Assembly (NCBI GenBank): GCA_021234155.1
Contig: JAJEKV010000001.1
Coordinates: 24,601,189-24,665,188, forward strand
Length of the DNA stretch: 64,000 nt
Source of the DNA: Isoetes taiwanensis
Taxonomy: Eukaryota > Streptophyta > Lycopodiopsida > Isoetales > Isoetaceae
Reading direction: 5' to 3'
Numbering within the stretch: the first letter of the stretch is position 1; each line of letters opens with the position of its first letter. Shown here one piece after another: positions 24,245 to 35,756 of the stretch. Below the pieces are notes generated by a model that had not been told where the DNA came from, searched no databases, and was given only the letters and a program-made list of their open reading frames with translations. Position numbers and translations under genes: made by a program.

Positions 24245-27200
24245 CTTAGGCACTTCGGCAGTGCGTCCTGATATTATTTGCATTCAGGAGCATAAGTGTC
24301 ACAGGGGTGATATGTCCAGGCTCATGAATATGGTTGGTAGGCAGTTTGGCTTTATTGCTTCTTCTTCTGGGCGGACTAGTGGGGGTACTCTTATTGCTTG
24401 GAAGATGGATGTGCAGGTCACATACTCTGCAGCAGACAGGTTTGGTCGGTGGGCAATAATTAAGTGGTTGGAGGGCGGGCAAGAGTGGGGGATTGTTAAT
24501 GTTTATGCCCCTAATCAGCCTTCTCGGTGAGGGGGTGCTTTGTGGGCCACAAATCCGGAATAAGTTCGAGCCCTTGGTGGGTTGCGTGGTTGCTTGGTTG
24601 TTGTTAGGGGATTTCAATATGGTAGAGCGAGTAGAAGATCGCTCTGGTTCTCGGCACCCAGCTTGTGCGGGGGATTTGAGAGGGACCCGCTGGTCTCGCT
24701 TTGTTGCGAGATTTGGCCTTGGTTGAGGTCCACAGGGGACTTGTCTTTCACCTATTGTAATAGGCAGATTGGTGCGGCGGGCGGGCGTATCGCGAGGCAT
24801 GACCGGTGCTATGCTTCCCCATGCGCATTGGATGGTGTGCCCTCTTTGCGCCGGGAGTAACATTCTGTCTACCTCCATTTCGATCATTACCCTCGGGTTT
24901 TGTCGGTCGGTCGCGGTTGCCTCTCGGCCTTCTCGGGCGGTGTTCCGTTTGAACACCCCGCTTCGGCTGATCGCGGATTTCTCGGCCAGTGCGGGAGTTG
25001 TGGCTTGATACCTTTTCATCTCTCGAAGGGTATGTCTGGTATGGTGACCGCGTTGGCGAGGTGAAGCGTTTTGCTAAGGTTTTTGGTAGGCGGCGTGTGC
25101 AGCAGGAGCGGCGGGGAGTTGCATAGTCTTTATCGGGGAGTTGGAGAAGATTCGGTAGCCCTTCGATGGCATTAGGGAGAATGCGGTGTTGCGGCGTATT
25201 GTTGCTTTGGAGCGGGTTAAAAGTGCATGAGGCGCTGTGTGAAGGCAGCCCTTACCCGTTGAAGGAGGGGGATACAAGTTCGTTCTGGTGTTCTTCGTGA
25301 AAGCAGCTAAGCGCGGCGATATGCGGCATCTATGGCGTCCCTTGCTTTGCCCGATGGCGGACTTTGGAGGATCCCGGCCGAGTTGCAGAGGGTATGTGCA
25401 TGCTCATTTCTCGGGGGTTTTTCAAAATGCCTCTTCCCTATGAGCGGGAGATGCGGGAGCTTGTTTTGGGGGTCGTTAAGCCATCTATTTTGCCTCACCA
25501 ACGTGAGAGCTTGGAGCGCGAGAGCTCTCCGGAGAGGATTTAGCGGAGGCATGTATGTGCATGGCCAAGGATAAATGTCCCGGGCTGGATGGCATCCCCT
25601 GTGGAGTTCTTTCACTTATTGGGAGTGGGCTGGTGAGTCTGTGGTACCAGGTGTATCTTGAGTTGCCTGCAGGTCTTCTCACATGGATAGGATCTTGAAT
25701 ACCGCATGTGCATTTCCTTGATTCCTAAGGTTAAGCGACCTTCTACTATTAATGATTGGAGGCCTATATCCTTGTTGTCCTCCTCAGGTACAAGATTATT
25801 AAAGAAAGCCCTGGCCGAAAGTTGAAGCCGGTGTTGACTTCTTCCATTAGTAAGGTGCGATCTGGGTTTGTTCCCGGGAGGAACATTTTGACTAATGTTG
25901 CCGCAGCTTATGAGGGCCTTTATTGGGCCGGGAGAACAGTCAAGGCATTGCCTATCTTAAGCTTGACTTTGCCAAAGCTTATGATAGTGTCCGTTGGGAG
26001 TTCTTATGCGCCATGATGTTAGCGTTGGGCTGTGGTCCACGCTTTTCACAGTCATGATGAAGCTGCATAGGTCGGCCGCGCTACGGTGGTGTGTGCGGGG
26101 TGAACCCTCCGCCTTTTTCTCCTTAGGCGGAGGGTGCGTCGTGGGTGCCCTTTGGCACCATTTTTGTTCTGATTGTGGCGGAGGCACCGTCTCGATTGTT
26201 TTTGGCTGCAAAGGGGGGGGGGTGGTGGATGGGCTTGGATGCGGGATGGTAGTCGCCAGATTATTAACCGGTTCGCCGATGACACTTTTCTCTTCTTGGT
26301 GGCGTAAGAGAGGAATTTCGCGGAATGTGAAGGGTTTGTTTGGATACTTTCTCCTTGGCCTCGGGCATTCTTCCGAATTGGGGCAAATGCTCCGCATTAT
26401 GGGCCCAGTTGGCTCCGCCTCCCCCTGTTTTGGCTCTATTCCCTTGGAAGGTGCTTCCGGGTAATGTGTGTACTAAGTGTTGGGTATTCCCTTTGGAGGG
26501 GATGTTTCCATGGGGAGGGTGTGGGATGAGATTTTTCGGGGTTGCGAAACACCTCAATTGGTGGAAGGGTAGCAAGTTGTCCATGGCGGTGGGATCACTA
26601 TTGCCAAGTCGATTTTTTGTAGCACTCATGTGTATCTGACATCTGCGATGTTAGCTCCCCGAGGGTAAGATACGCTTTGGATAAGATTGTTCGAAATTTT
26701 GTGTGGGGCGGGATGATGAAGGGGCGGTTGTTAAAGTGGCTTGGTGGAAGTGTCTCCGCCCGGGAGGATGGGGGCTTGGCCATTCGGATTTGGCACCGCA
26801 TAGTAAGGTGTTGGTCTCTAAGTTTATTTGGAGCATTCTCAGGATGGAGCATCTTCTCCTGGTGCGGCACTATTGTGGCAATCTCTTAGCCATTGTGTGG
26901 CATTTGGAAAGTCGTCATTGCATGTAGAGTTGCCACGGCATTGTTGTATGGTCTCCGGCCTTTCCCACATGCATCCCCTTTTCTCCGGGGTTTCGGGGCT
27001 TGGGATCACGTCGCGTGTGCTCTTCGGCTAGATTATGCCTCGGTTTATCACCACTCTTCTCCTTTCTTGTGGGTTCCTCTACCCCCTCAACGCGTTGCCC
27101 TTGGGCGCCACTTGCATGCATGCTGGACGGGGTTCCTTGAGGCCGTTGGAGGCGACTCTTTGTGCTCACCTTGGAGGATTGGTATTGGGATGGTCGGCTA

Positions 27201-28102
27201 GCTTCGTGGGAGTTCTTTTCGAGCTCACTTTACGCTGAAGGGCGATGGCCAGGGCTATCACGGGAACAAGTGGCGGGGGTATTCCGCTACACATACCTAT
27301 AGTCCCTCGGGTGATGTGGTGGTGCGGGTTTGGAAGGTTCATCCGAGATGTTGTATCTTCTTGTTTTGTGCGGTCTTGTTACCGGGTGTTGGCTATTCAT
27401 GACACTCTGCCCCCTTCGTGCAAGTGGTCTCTGCGGCTTCAGGGTTCTCGATGGCTTCGGTTTGGGCGTGGACATGGAGCTCACTTCCCCACCGAAGGTT
27501 CGGTGCTTGGCGGTGGTGCACCGCAATGCGGGGTGAATGTCCTTGTGAGTCGGTTTAGGCGGGTGTGAGCCCTCTTTGCCCTTGTTGTGGCCTTCATCAT
27601 TGAGGCTGTGGAGCATTATGCGGTTTTATGCCCTCACTTGCGGGTTGCACGGGATTGGGTCGGGGCTCGGTTTGGTGAGATTGAATAGCCAACAATTGCT
27701 TGCTTCATGTATATCCTCGGTGCTTGGCGGCAGTGCGGCCAGCAAGCCTTGCATCTGTCGTGGGCTTGGTTGGTGTGGTTGATTTGGAAGCGGCGGCGGT
27801 TGTGGATCTTTCAGGGAATTCAGCAGCCTGCAGCCTCTCTGATTCCTCGACTCAGGTACAAGCTATTTCAAAGCTTTTTGGTGTTCCCGGGATTAGTAGA
27901 GCGGAAGTTTTCCATTTGGCGGGACTTCTTGGGTGTGGTAGATGGTGATGGCCAGTTTGTACAGCAGTAGAGTTGCAGTTGTTGTGGAGTGTCGAGGTAT
28001 CACTGTCTCTTTGGGGCAGTTCTCCTTCCTCCTCACTTGTTTTGTAACATTACCATTCTTTTAATATATTGCTGACACAGTTCTTAAAAAAAAAAAAAAA
28101 AA
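24245..28102 (+). mobile_element. L1-type LINE, near full-length, many frameshifts, poly(A) tail
   Basis: An apurinic endonuclease domain opens the element: PDIICIQEHKCHRG (about 24270), WGIVNVYAPNQ, LLGDFNMVE (about 24602). The RT follows in broken frames: IPKVKRPSTINDWRPIS (about 25720), SGFVPGRNI, a KLDFAKAYDSV-type block (about 25955-25995) and NRFADDTFLFL (about 26265-26297). The C-terminal part is G/C-rich and heavily shifted. It ends with a 17-A run at 28086-28102. The poly(A) tail and FADD box separate it from the microsatellite-tailed YADD LINEs elsewhere in the window. The very 5' end (ORF1) is absent. No clean target duplication was found. Confidence 0.9.
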
Positions 28103-29918
28103 CGTTTCTTTATTTCAATATGTTCAAAGGCACGATTGCAGTATAGCAGATGGATATAGCACTCCATCTTCTCTCTTTCCTCATGTATAACATATTTTCC
28201 ATGTTTAAAAACAAGGGATTTATTTTTTGGATAAATATCATTTCCATCAATACCTTCTTCCATAACTAGAAAACCAAAACCAAACTCATCTTAAAATCCA
28301 AATACTTCAAATAAAACACATCTAAATCATATTTTAACAAGTCCTAGAGTTTCTAGAAAAATTCAATCTCCTTTTTGGTGTCATGGACAGACTATTATTC
28401 TGGATTCCAGCAGAGCTAAATTCACTTGCTTGCAGACTTCCAAAGCTCCCATGCCCAACAGTGGGTGATGGAGTTTGTGGAGCTCTAACATTCTGACCAC
28501 GTCCCCGATTATAGTACATAGGTGCAGCAAAATTGGCCTAATGCCTACCTCGACCCCCGACCTCTTCGTGAATTATTAGCATCATTGTCATTATATGTCT
28601 CATTCAAATTGAAAGGATGCTTATTGGTAGCCCAATTTCTGATATTTCTGCCACTTCTAACAGAAAAAGATTGTGGCATGATTATCTTTTCTATCATGAC
28701 AACTGCTTCTGCATTATCATACTTCTGAAGAATTCTTGGAGGACTCCCATTCACATATTCAGTAGCATCTTCTAGCATTATTTCCCTTATATTCAAATAT
28801 ATAATCAATGCCTTAACTGCTTGTTGGGTTGTATCTTTCATCAACCACTGTAAGAAGGCAGCTATTTGGTCTTCCAAAGAGCTAAGCTCTGAAAAGCATA
28901 TACTCAGATTATTCACCATATACCATAGTATGTGGTCAAACCACAGAATTTTTGGTCCTTGGCACTTATCACCACAAGAACATTTGACATAAGGTCCCCA
29001 CATAGCTTTTTCATACTCTATGTTTCGTTCACCGGCAACATTAACAGGACCTCTAATTAATGCTTTCATAGGAGACGTACATTTTTTATGGTCATATAAG
29101 TTCATCGTGAACTTATCCAATATAATCTCCCCTCTAAACGCTTGCACTGCTCTTTCTGCATCTTTTCTGCAAAGACCTTTAAATGCTTGGATAGTAGCAT
29201 AAGTATATCCAAAAGCTAGGAAAATCAACGTATCAATAATGAAAGGTGCAACTAATTGAAGGGACCAAAGAGTCCACATTCTATACTGATGGTTGGCTGT
29301 AATATCCTCAATGGTTCTAGCTGGAACAAATGGATGAAAATATTTCTTATATTGTTCCACTAGTTTATCTTCTTCAGAGAAATCCTCCTCATTAGATTTC
29401 AAGAACTGTCTAGTTTCTTCCTTGATTTGTCTGCTCACCATAAGGGGATGCTGATATATTGAAATATTAGGTGTGTAATTCAGAGGCATCACTGGTGGCG
29501 ATATGGCTTGCCATCCTCAAGGTTTTCTCAAAGTCTTTTGCAAGCTGCAAATAAGACTGAGCCTCCTTATAATCTTCATTAATCAAGTTCAAGAGATTTC
29601 TTTCTAACTTTTGAAGTCTCTCCATCACATTACCATTTTCTGCTTCTGTTATACAGCAGTTACACCATCATTACAATTAATGGTGTTTAGCAGTGTAGGA
29701 TCATCTTCATTAGCAGCCCTCTCTTTCTCAATAAGAAATCCATGGAACTCCTTGCATTTAATCAATGACAATAATGCTTGCACAAATGGAGATGGGGGAG
29801 TGATGGGACTATCATATCCCCGATCACAGAGATCCTTGGCCCATTTATTGCTGGAATCTCCCATCTGAAATAGAGAAAAATTTATGAGAAATTTATGAGA
29901 AAGGCATAAAGCCATCAA
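28103..29918 (-). pseudogene. Upstream part of an unknown ORF (RG-rich tail), frameshifted
   Basis: Pieces on the minus strand, in order: 29886-29649 (from MGDSSNKWAKDLCDRGYDS), a second frame at about 29650-29480 (MERLQKLERNLLNLI, possible coiled coil), the main frame 29489-28545 (314 residues) and 28519-28334. The main frame has a hydrophobic stretch (LVAPFIIDTLIFLAFGY), a CSCGDKC cluster and an Arg/Gly end (NNSRRGRGSR). The next piece continues YYNRGRGQNV, so a frameshift lies near 28530. 28330-28103 continues protein-like to the LINE junction. The RG-rich end suggests RNA binding. It could be a gag-like or virus-derived ORF, but no known family is recognised. Confidence 0.5.
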
Positions 29919-31233
29919 AGTAAAATATGAAATGATGTACTCCTACCACAACGTACGTGACGGTGTTTTCCCTGAAAACAAATGTGTGTTGCATAGCATA
30001 TCATAACAATGCATAGCAAAACAAATCTTTGCATAAGATAAAACTAAACTACAAAAGATATAAAACAATAGCATATGCATTGCATGACTGTCACATTTCA
30101 TTTCAAATTTTACAATGATTTGATCTCATAACATTCTCAAAAACTACTCCGAAAATATCGCCATGTCTCTCTTGTTGAATAGATACTCCCAATCCAAAGT
30201 CAAGGACCGAAGCTCACCTGCATCCATCCAAGAGCATACGTTAGAGTAAAAACTGTAACACGACTTGGGAACTGCAGGCTTCAATACTTCAGTCCAGTTG
30301 TTATCCATGTCCGGCTTCAAATTAAGATTTAACATGTTCAACAAGAACTAATTAATCATAACAAATTTTAAGAGATTATTGAAAGGCTCAAAAAAAGATG
30401 CAGTAGGCTTTTTGATCAGGCTTTACGATCCAGGATGCATTTATTGCAATCATTCAGTATAACGAGATGGCCATATGGATATGAATTCCAATACCATCAT
30501 TTTAATCATGATTTCTCAAAAATGTCGAACAAGATCATTTGAATACCTGGAAGGATCTTCTTCAATACTTTGGCCTCAGTTTGCTGCTGTAACAAATGGA
30601 CAGAGCAGACTAGAATAAATTCCAATACATTGTGCAAAGCTTTTTGCAAAAATCAGACAGAAAGGATTTAAAAAAATCGATTCCTATGATGAAAATTTGC
30701 AAACACACAAGAAATTCTTGCACTGTTTTTACCAATCAAACCTTTTTCCTGTCTGAATAAGAGCTCCAGATATACCAGAATGCAACTAACTGCCAGTCTC
30801 CCTGGATATGGTGGATTTGAGCTCCCAGAACAACTCCAGAAACGAACCAGCTACGCTCCAAAGAAATCGCCAGGCCTTGATATGGCCGCCGCCGGATCTG
30901 GCTGATCCGGCATGAAATCCATGTTGAGAGAACAAAAACGGCCACTTTTTAGGTCTCCTGTGGCATGTCGGTATCCAAGGAGATGCATCCACAAAGTTTT
31001 TCTGAAAAAAAGAATTGACCTAATTTTTTTTTAACAAAAATCTTTTAACCATTACCTTAGTTGCTAGGATTTTATTTATCCTTTGGCTATAACTAAGGAT
31101 TTTTCAAGAATAGGCCAACAATTTTGTATATAGAGAAATCTCCTCTAGGTATGTCATGTATTGACGAAACATTGGATTACATGAGGAAATACACTTTCAT
31201 CCATATTCGGTCGCCATTGCCTTGCATTTTTAC
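29919..31233. other. Unassigned, possibly 5' part of the unknown minus-strand gene
   Basis: A minus-strand ORF at 30344-30144 (LNLKPDMDNNWTEVLKPAVP) looks protein-like and may be an upstream exon of the ORF at 28103-29918. 30736-30992 is another short minus ORF. No splice chain could be assembled with confidence. 31000-31233 is featureless. Confidence 0.35.
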
Positions 31234-31500
31234 CCGGGATGGTTCACCTAATGGCGAGGCAACCTTTCTCCCGTAGGATTAGTACTAAATCCACCCGTAG
31301 AAATGTGGTTCTGGCTTACCATTGGGGGTTCATTTTTTATGACCATGCCATGTCCAGAAATGAGTGCTTTAGTATTATTATTCCCATCGACATTCGTACA
31401 TAAACAAATATATTGAGGATATTCTATAATGCCGGGATGGTTCACCTAATGGCGAGGCAACCTAGTGCTAAATCCACTAGCTAAAAATGTGGTTCTGACA
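31234..31500. repeat. Direct repeat of ~70 bp at the minisatellite edge
   Basis: 'cgggatggttcacctaatgg' followed by 'cgaggcaacct' occurs at about 31234 and again at about 31433. Each copy is followed by 'ctaaatccac' and 'aaatgtggttctg'. The second copy runs straight into the 19-bp minisatellite. Confidence 0.85.
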
Positions 31501-32500
31501 TGCCAAGGTGGCTCAAACATTCCACCTAAGCTCCAACATGCCACCTAGGCTAAAACATGCCAAGGTGTCTCAAACATGCCACGCGGGCTCCAACATGCTA
31601 CCTACGCTCAGACATGCCAAGGTGGCTCAAACATACCACATTGACTCCAACATGCCACCTAGGCTCCAACATGCCAAGGCGGCTCAAACACGCCACATGG
31701 GCTCCAACATGCCACCTAGGCTCCAACATGCCAAGGCGGCTCAAACACCCCACATGGGCTCCAACATGCCACCTAGGCTCCAACATGCCAAGGTGGCTCA
31801 AACATGGCAAGGTGGCTCATCTCAAACATGGCAAGGTGGCTCAAACATGCCACTCATCTCAAACATGCCAAGGTGACTCCAACATGCCAAGGTGGCTCAA
31901 ACATGCCACGTGGGCTCCAACATGCCACCTAGGCTCCAACATGCCAAGGTGGCTCAACATGCCACCTAGGTTCCAACATGCCAAGGTAGCTCAGACATGC
32001 CACGTGGGCTCCCAAAATGCCACCTAGGCTCTAACATGCCAAGGTGGCTCAAACATGCCACTAGGCTCAAACATGCCAAGGTGGCTCAAACATGCCACGC
32101 GGGCTCCAACATGTCACCTAGGCTCCAACATGCCAAGGCGGCTCAAACATACCACCTAGGCCCTAACATGCCAAGGTGGATCAAACATGCCATGTGGGCT
32201 CCAACATGCCACCTAGGCTTTAACATGCCAAGGTGGCTCAAGCATGCCACCTAGGACCAACATGCCACCTAGGCTCAAACATGACAAGGTGGCTCAAATA
32301 CGCCACGTGGGATCCAACATGCCAAGATGGCTCAAACACACCACGTGGGCTCCCAACATGCCACCTAGGCTCCAACATGCCAAGGTGGCTCAAACATGCC
32401 ACTCATCTCAAACATGCCAAGGTGACTCAAACATGCCAAGGTGGCTCAAACATGCTACGCGGGCTCCAACATGCCACCTAGGCTCCAACATGCCAAGGAG
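31498..32500 (+). repeat. 19-bp minisatellite array (57-bp higher-order unit), plus orientation
   Basis: Monomers are acatgccaaggtggctcaa, acatgccacgtgggctcca and acatgccacctaggctcca. They often follow one another in that order, giving a 57-bp trimer, clearest at 31660-31790. Each monomer has the dyad frame GCC(5)GGC around the variable centres aaggt, acgtg or accta. All ORFs here are repeat artefacts (19 is not a multiple of 3, so frames cycle). Confidence 0.95.
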
Positions 32501-32759
32501 TATTTTTTTGCTAGTGGTGTACAAAAAAACGAAATTCAAGCACTAAATCAACACCTTCATAAGTAACATGTGTGATCGTTAATCACATTGCCAGTATGCT
32601 CATTATGTAATACCTAAATAAAGAACATCCCAATAATTTTTGAAGGGCAATGAAGGGAAAGGGAAGGGCAATGAAGGGTAGCTTGAAGGGCAATCAGCAG
32701 TAAACCAGCATCTGTGTCAGGACATGCTAAAGTGTGCATCACTAGTAAAAAAAGACTCC

Positions 32760-33245
32760 AGAGGTGGCTCAAACATGCCACCTAGGCATCAACATGCCAC
32801 CTAGACAAAAATATGCAAAGGTGGCTCAAACATGCCAAGGTGGCTCAAAAATGCCACGCGGGCTCCAGGCTCCAACATGCCAAGGTGGCTCAAACATGCC
32901 AAGGTAACATGCCATGTGGGCTCCAACATGCCACCTAGGTCCAGCATGCCAAGGCGGCTCAGGCATGCTAAAGTGGCTCAAACATGCCACCTAGGCTCCA
33001 ACATGACAAGGTGGCTCAAACATGCCAAGGTGGCTCAAACATGCCACATGGGCTCCAACATGCCACCTAGGCTCCAACATGCCAAGGTCGCTCAAACATG
33101 CCACGTGGGCTCCAACATGCCACCTAGGCTCTAACATGCCACCTAGGCTCAAACATGCCAAGGTGGCTCCAACATGCCACGCGGGCTCCAACATGCCAAG
33201 GTGGCTCAAGCATGCCACCTAGACTCAAGCATGCCACCTAGGCAC
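32760..33245 (+). repeat. 19-bp minisatellite array, second block, plus orientation
   Basis: Same monomers as the block before it, separated by about 260 bases of other sequence (32500-32760) with a short 'gaagggcaatgaaggg' repeat. It ends at 'ggcactccaaatggtgacat'. The segment 33246-33370 after it is also found at about 41785-41905, beside another block of the same minisatellite. Confidence 0.93.
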
Positions 33246-33499
33246 TCCAAATGGTGACATGGCATGCCAAGTAAGCAAGGCCAAGTTTTGACTAGGTCAA
33301 AAATGAAAGATATGTCCATCTTTCGTCTTTTCATTAGGTGATGTTGGCAAATTTTTAGGTGACATGGCGGATGGTGGTGACCTAGACATGATGACTAGGA
33401 CTTCATGCAAGAAATAATGATAGCCTTCGAATTTTTGGTAGAGGAGTTTGGCAAGGGATAGAATAGAGGGATCTTGCGCTGACACCCTTCCCCAAATCG

Positions 33500-33910
33500 A
33501 ACTAGGCCAGGACTTTGCGCGGCTTCCTCATCAGAGGGGAGAGGCCAGACGCCAGAGGACGGACCTCAAAAAGGTTTTCGAGGTAGCCTTTCTTATCCGG
33601 GCTCCTCCTGGGAGGGCAAATGCAAATGCCCCCCCCCCCCCCCCCCCCCCCCGAGCTCGGTTTCCCCTATCGACCATTGAATGCATCGTTCAAGTAACCT
33701 GCCTGAAAGCGGGTTCAAAAAAAATCCAAGATCGGTGCGGGAGAACTTATCAAACCGCCGCCCCGTCTAAATGATCGGCCAGGTGTAGAAACCCGGATGT
33801 TTTGTCATTCGGGCAGCACAAAGGCTCCAGAATTGAGATTCGACTTTGCCATGTCGTCCGGAACGATAAAATTACCCTAGGGACTAAGTTACGTTGGCAA
33901 CAAAAGAAAC
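33500..33910 (+). repeat. Left arm of inverted duplication, with poly(C)24
   Basis: Sequence from 'caggactttgcgcgg' to 'caacaaaagaaac' matches, with indels and roughly 75-80 percent by eye, the reverse complement of 34451-34855. It contains a 24-C run at 33629-33652 followed by gagctcgg. The opposite arm has a 16-G run at 34712-34727. The symmetry axis is near 34180. Confidence 0.85.
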
Positions 33911-34450
33911 ACGAACCCTCTACATGGCAATATTTCACAGCCACCTCTTAGGCTAATTGACTACGAACGTGTTGGACATGAGCTACTTTGGTGCTTCTTG
34001 GAGAAGGGGTGGTCCCCTGCCCGAAAAACTTGGTCTCGAGGGGTAGTATCGGCGTTTTGAGTCCATTGGCATAGTCGGTTCCACGGTTTGGCGGGGGGCG
34101 GTTATGCATCCGTGGTAAGGGGCCTTCCGGAGAGGACCTTTGGGGCCGAACTCTTTCTGGAAGGTTTTAAGGGTCCAGCTTCTGGTGTCAACACCCTCCC
34201 TGTATGTAATGACATTGTCCAAGATCCTGATCGAATCTGACAAGGATATAGCCTCCGGAACGTAAACCCTGTGTGTTGCTAGGTTATTGAAGGGTTTACG
34301 TTATAGAGATCGAGTTTTAGTCGGTTGCACTTGGGACATGGTCGAGAAGCTGCAGTTGAAAATGCGAAGCAATAGGAATTGACAGAATAGGGCTTGGATT
34401 TATCTTCCTCCCAGTGTGGCAATTAGAAGTCAAGAGCGCCTTTTGCAGTA
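33911..34450. other. Spacer of the inverted duplication, with a perfect stem-loop
   Basis: No gene. It contains a perfect 12-bp inverted repeat, aacgtaaaccct (34259-34270) and agggtttacgtt (34291-34302), with a 20-base loop. Confidence 0.6.
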
Positions 34451-34855
34451 GTTTCTTTCATTGCCAAAAATGACCATGTAATTTGCTAGGGTAATTTTGC
34501 CATTTCGGAGGACATGGCGAAGTCGAATCTCCATTCCGGAACCTCTATACTACCCGAACGACAAAACACTTGAGTTTCTAGAAAAGTCCCCCACAGGATG
34601 CTTTAGGGTTTGATAAGTTCTCCTAGACCGATCTTGGATTATTTTGAACCTGCTCAAAGTAGGGCCCTAGAACAGAAATTCAACGGTTGGATAGGGAAGC
34701 CGAGCTCTGCTGGGGGGGGGGGGGGGGTCATTAGCATCAGTGTGTCCCGGAGGGCGTGTCGAGGAAAGGCTGCCGTGGGGAATGTTTTTGGGGTCCATCT
34801 CTTGGGGCTTAGCCTCTCCCCTCCGAAAGGTAGCCGGTGCAAAGTCCCGGCCTTG
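34451..34855 (-). repeat. Right arm of inverted duplication, with poly(G)16
   Basis: Inverted partner of 33500-33910. Between this arm and the next minisatellite (34895-34933) lies a pure gggagg run. Confidence 0.85.
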
Positions 34856-34934
34856 TTCGACTTGGGGAAGGCCGCTCTTCTATCACCCAATCGTCGGGGA
34901 GGGAGGGAGGGAGGGGGAGGGAGGGAGGGAGGGC

Positions 34935-35756
34935 ATGTTGGAGGCTAGGTGGCATAGTTGAGCTACCTTGGCATGTTGGAGGCTAGGTGTTTAGGAGCCC
35001 ACGTGGGCATGTTTGAGACACCTTGGCATGTGAGCCACCTTGGCATGTTGGAGCCCACGTGACATGTTTGAGCCAACTAGGTGGCGGTGTTGGAACCCAC
35101 GTAGCCTAGGTGGCATGCTTGAGCCACCTTGGCATGTTGGAGCTTAGGTGGCATGCTTGAGCAACCTTGGCATGTTGGAGACTAGGTGGCATGTTTGAGC
35201 CAACGTGGCATTGTTGAGACACCTTGGCATTTTGAAGCCTAGGTGTCATGTTGGAGCCCACGTGGCATGGTTGAGCCACCTTGGCATGTTGGAGCCTAGG
35301 TGGCATGTTGGAGCCACCTTGCCATATTGGAGCCTAAGTGGCATGTTTGAGCCACCTTGGCACGCTGGAGCTCACGCGTGGCATGGTTGAGCCACCTTGG
35401 CATGTTGGAGCCTGGTGGCATGTTTGAGCCTCCTTGGCATGTTGGTGCCTAGGTGGCATGTTGAAGCCCACGTGGCATATTTGAGTCACATTGGCATGCT
35501 GGAGCCTAGGTGGCATGTTTGAGCCACCTTGACATGTCAGAGCCTAGGTGGCATGTTTGAACCACCTTGGCATGTTGGAGCCCATGTGGCATGTTTGTGC
35601 CACCTTGGCATTTTGGAGCCCATGTGGTGTGTTTGAGCCACCTTGGCAAGTTGGAGCCCATGTGGCATGTTTGAGCCACCTTCGCATGTTGGAGCCTAGG
35701 TGGCATGTTTGAGCCACCTTGACATGTTGGAGCCTAGGTGGCATGTTGGAGCCTAG
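34935..35756 (-). repeat. 19-bp minisatellite array, minus orientation
   Basis: Same monomers as at 31498-33245 but reverse-complemented on the plus strand (ttggcatgttggagcc, ttgagccacc). With the inverted arms this makes 31.5-35.76 kb one large imperfect palindrome. The array stops exactly where copy B of the DDE-like element begins. Confidence 0.95.

Noticed and set aside
24246-25019. 257-codon minus ORF
   Set aside because: Antisense shadow of the LINE endonuclease region, whose plus-strand motifs are clear.
31508-33222. Repetitive ORFs (MPRWLKHATWAPTCHL-type) and a CRISPR-like look of regular repeats
   Set aside because: They are 19-bp minisatellite translated in cycling frames. There are no unique spacers, and the organism is a plant.
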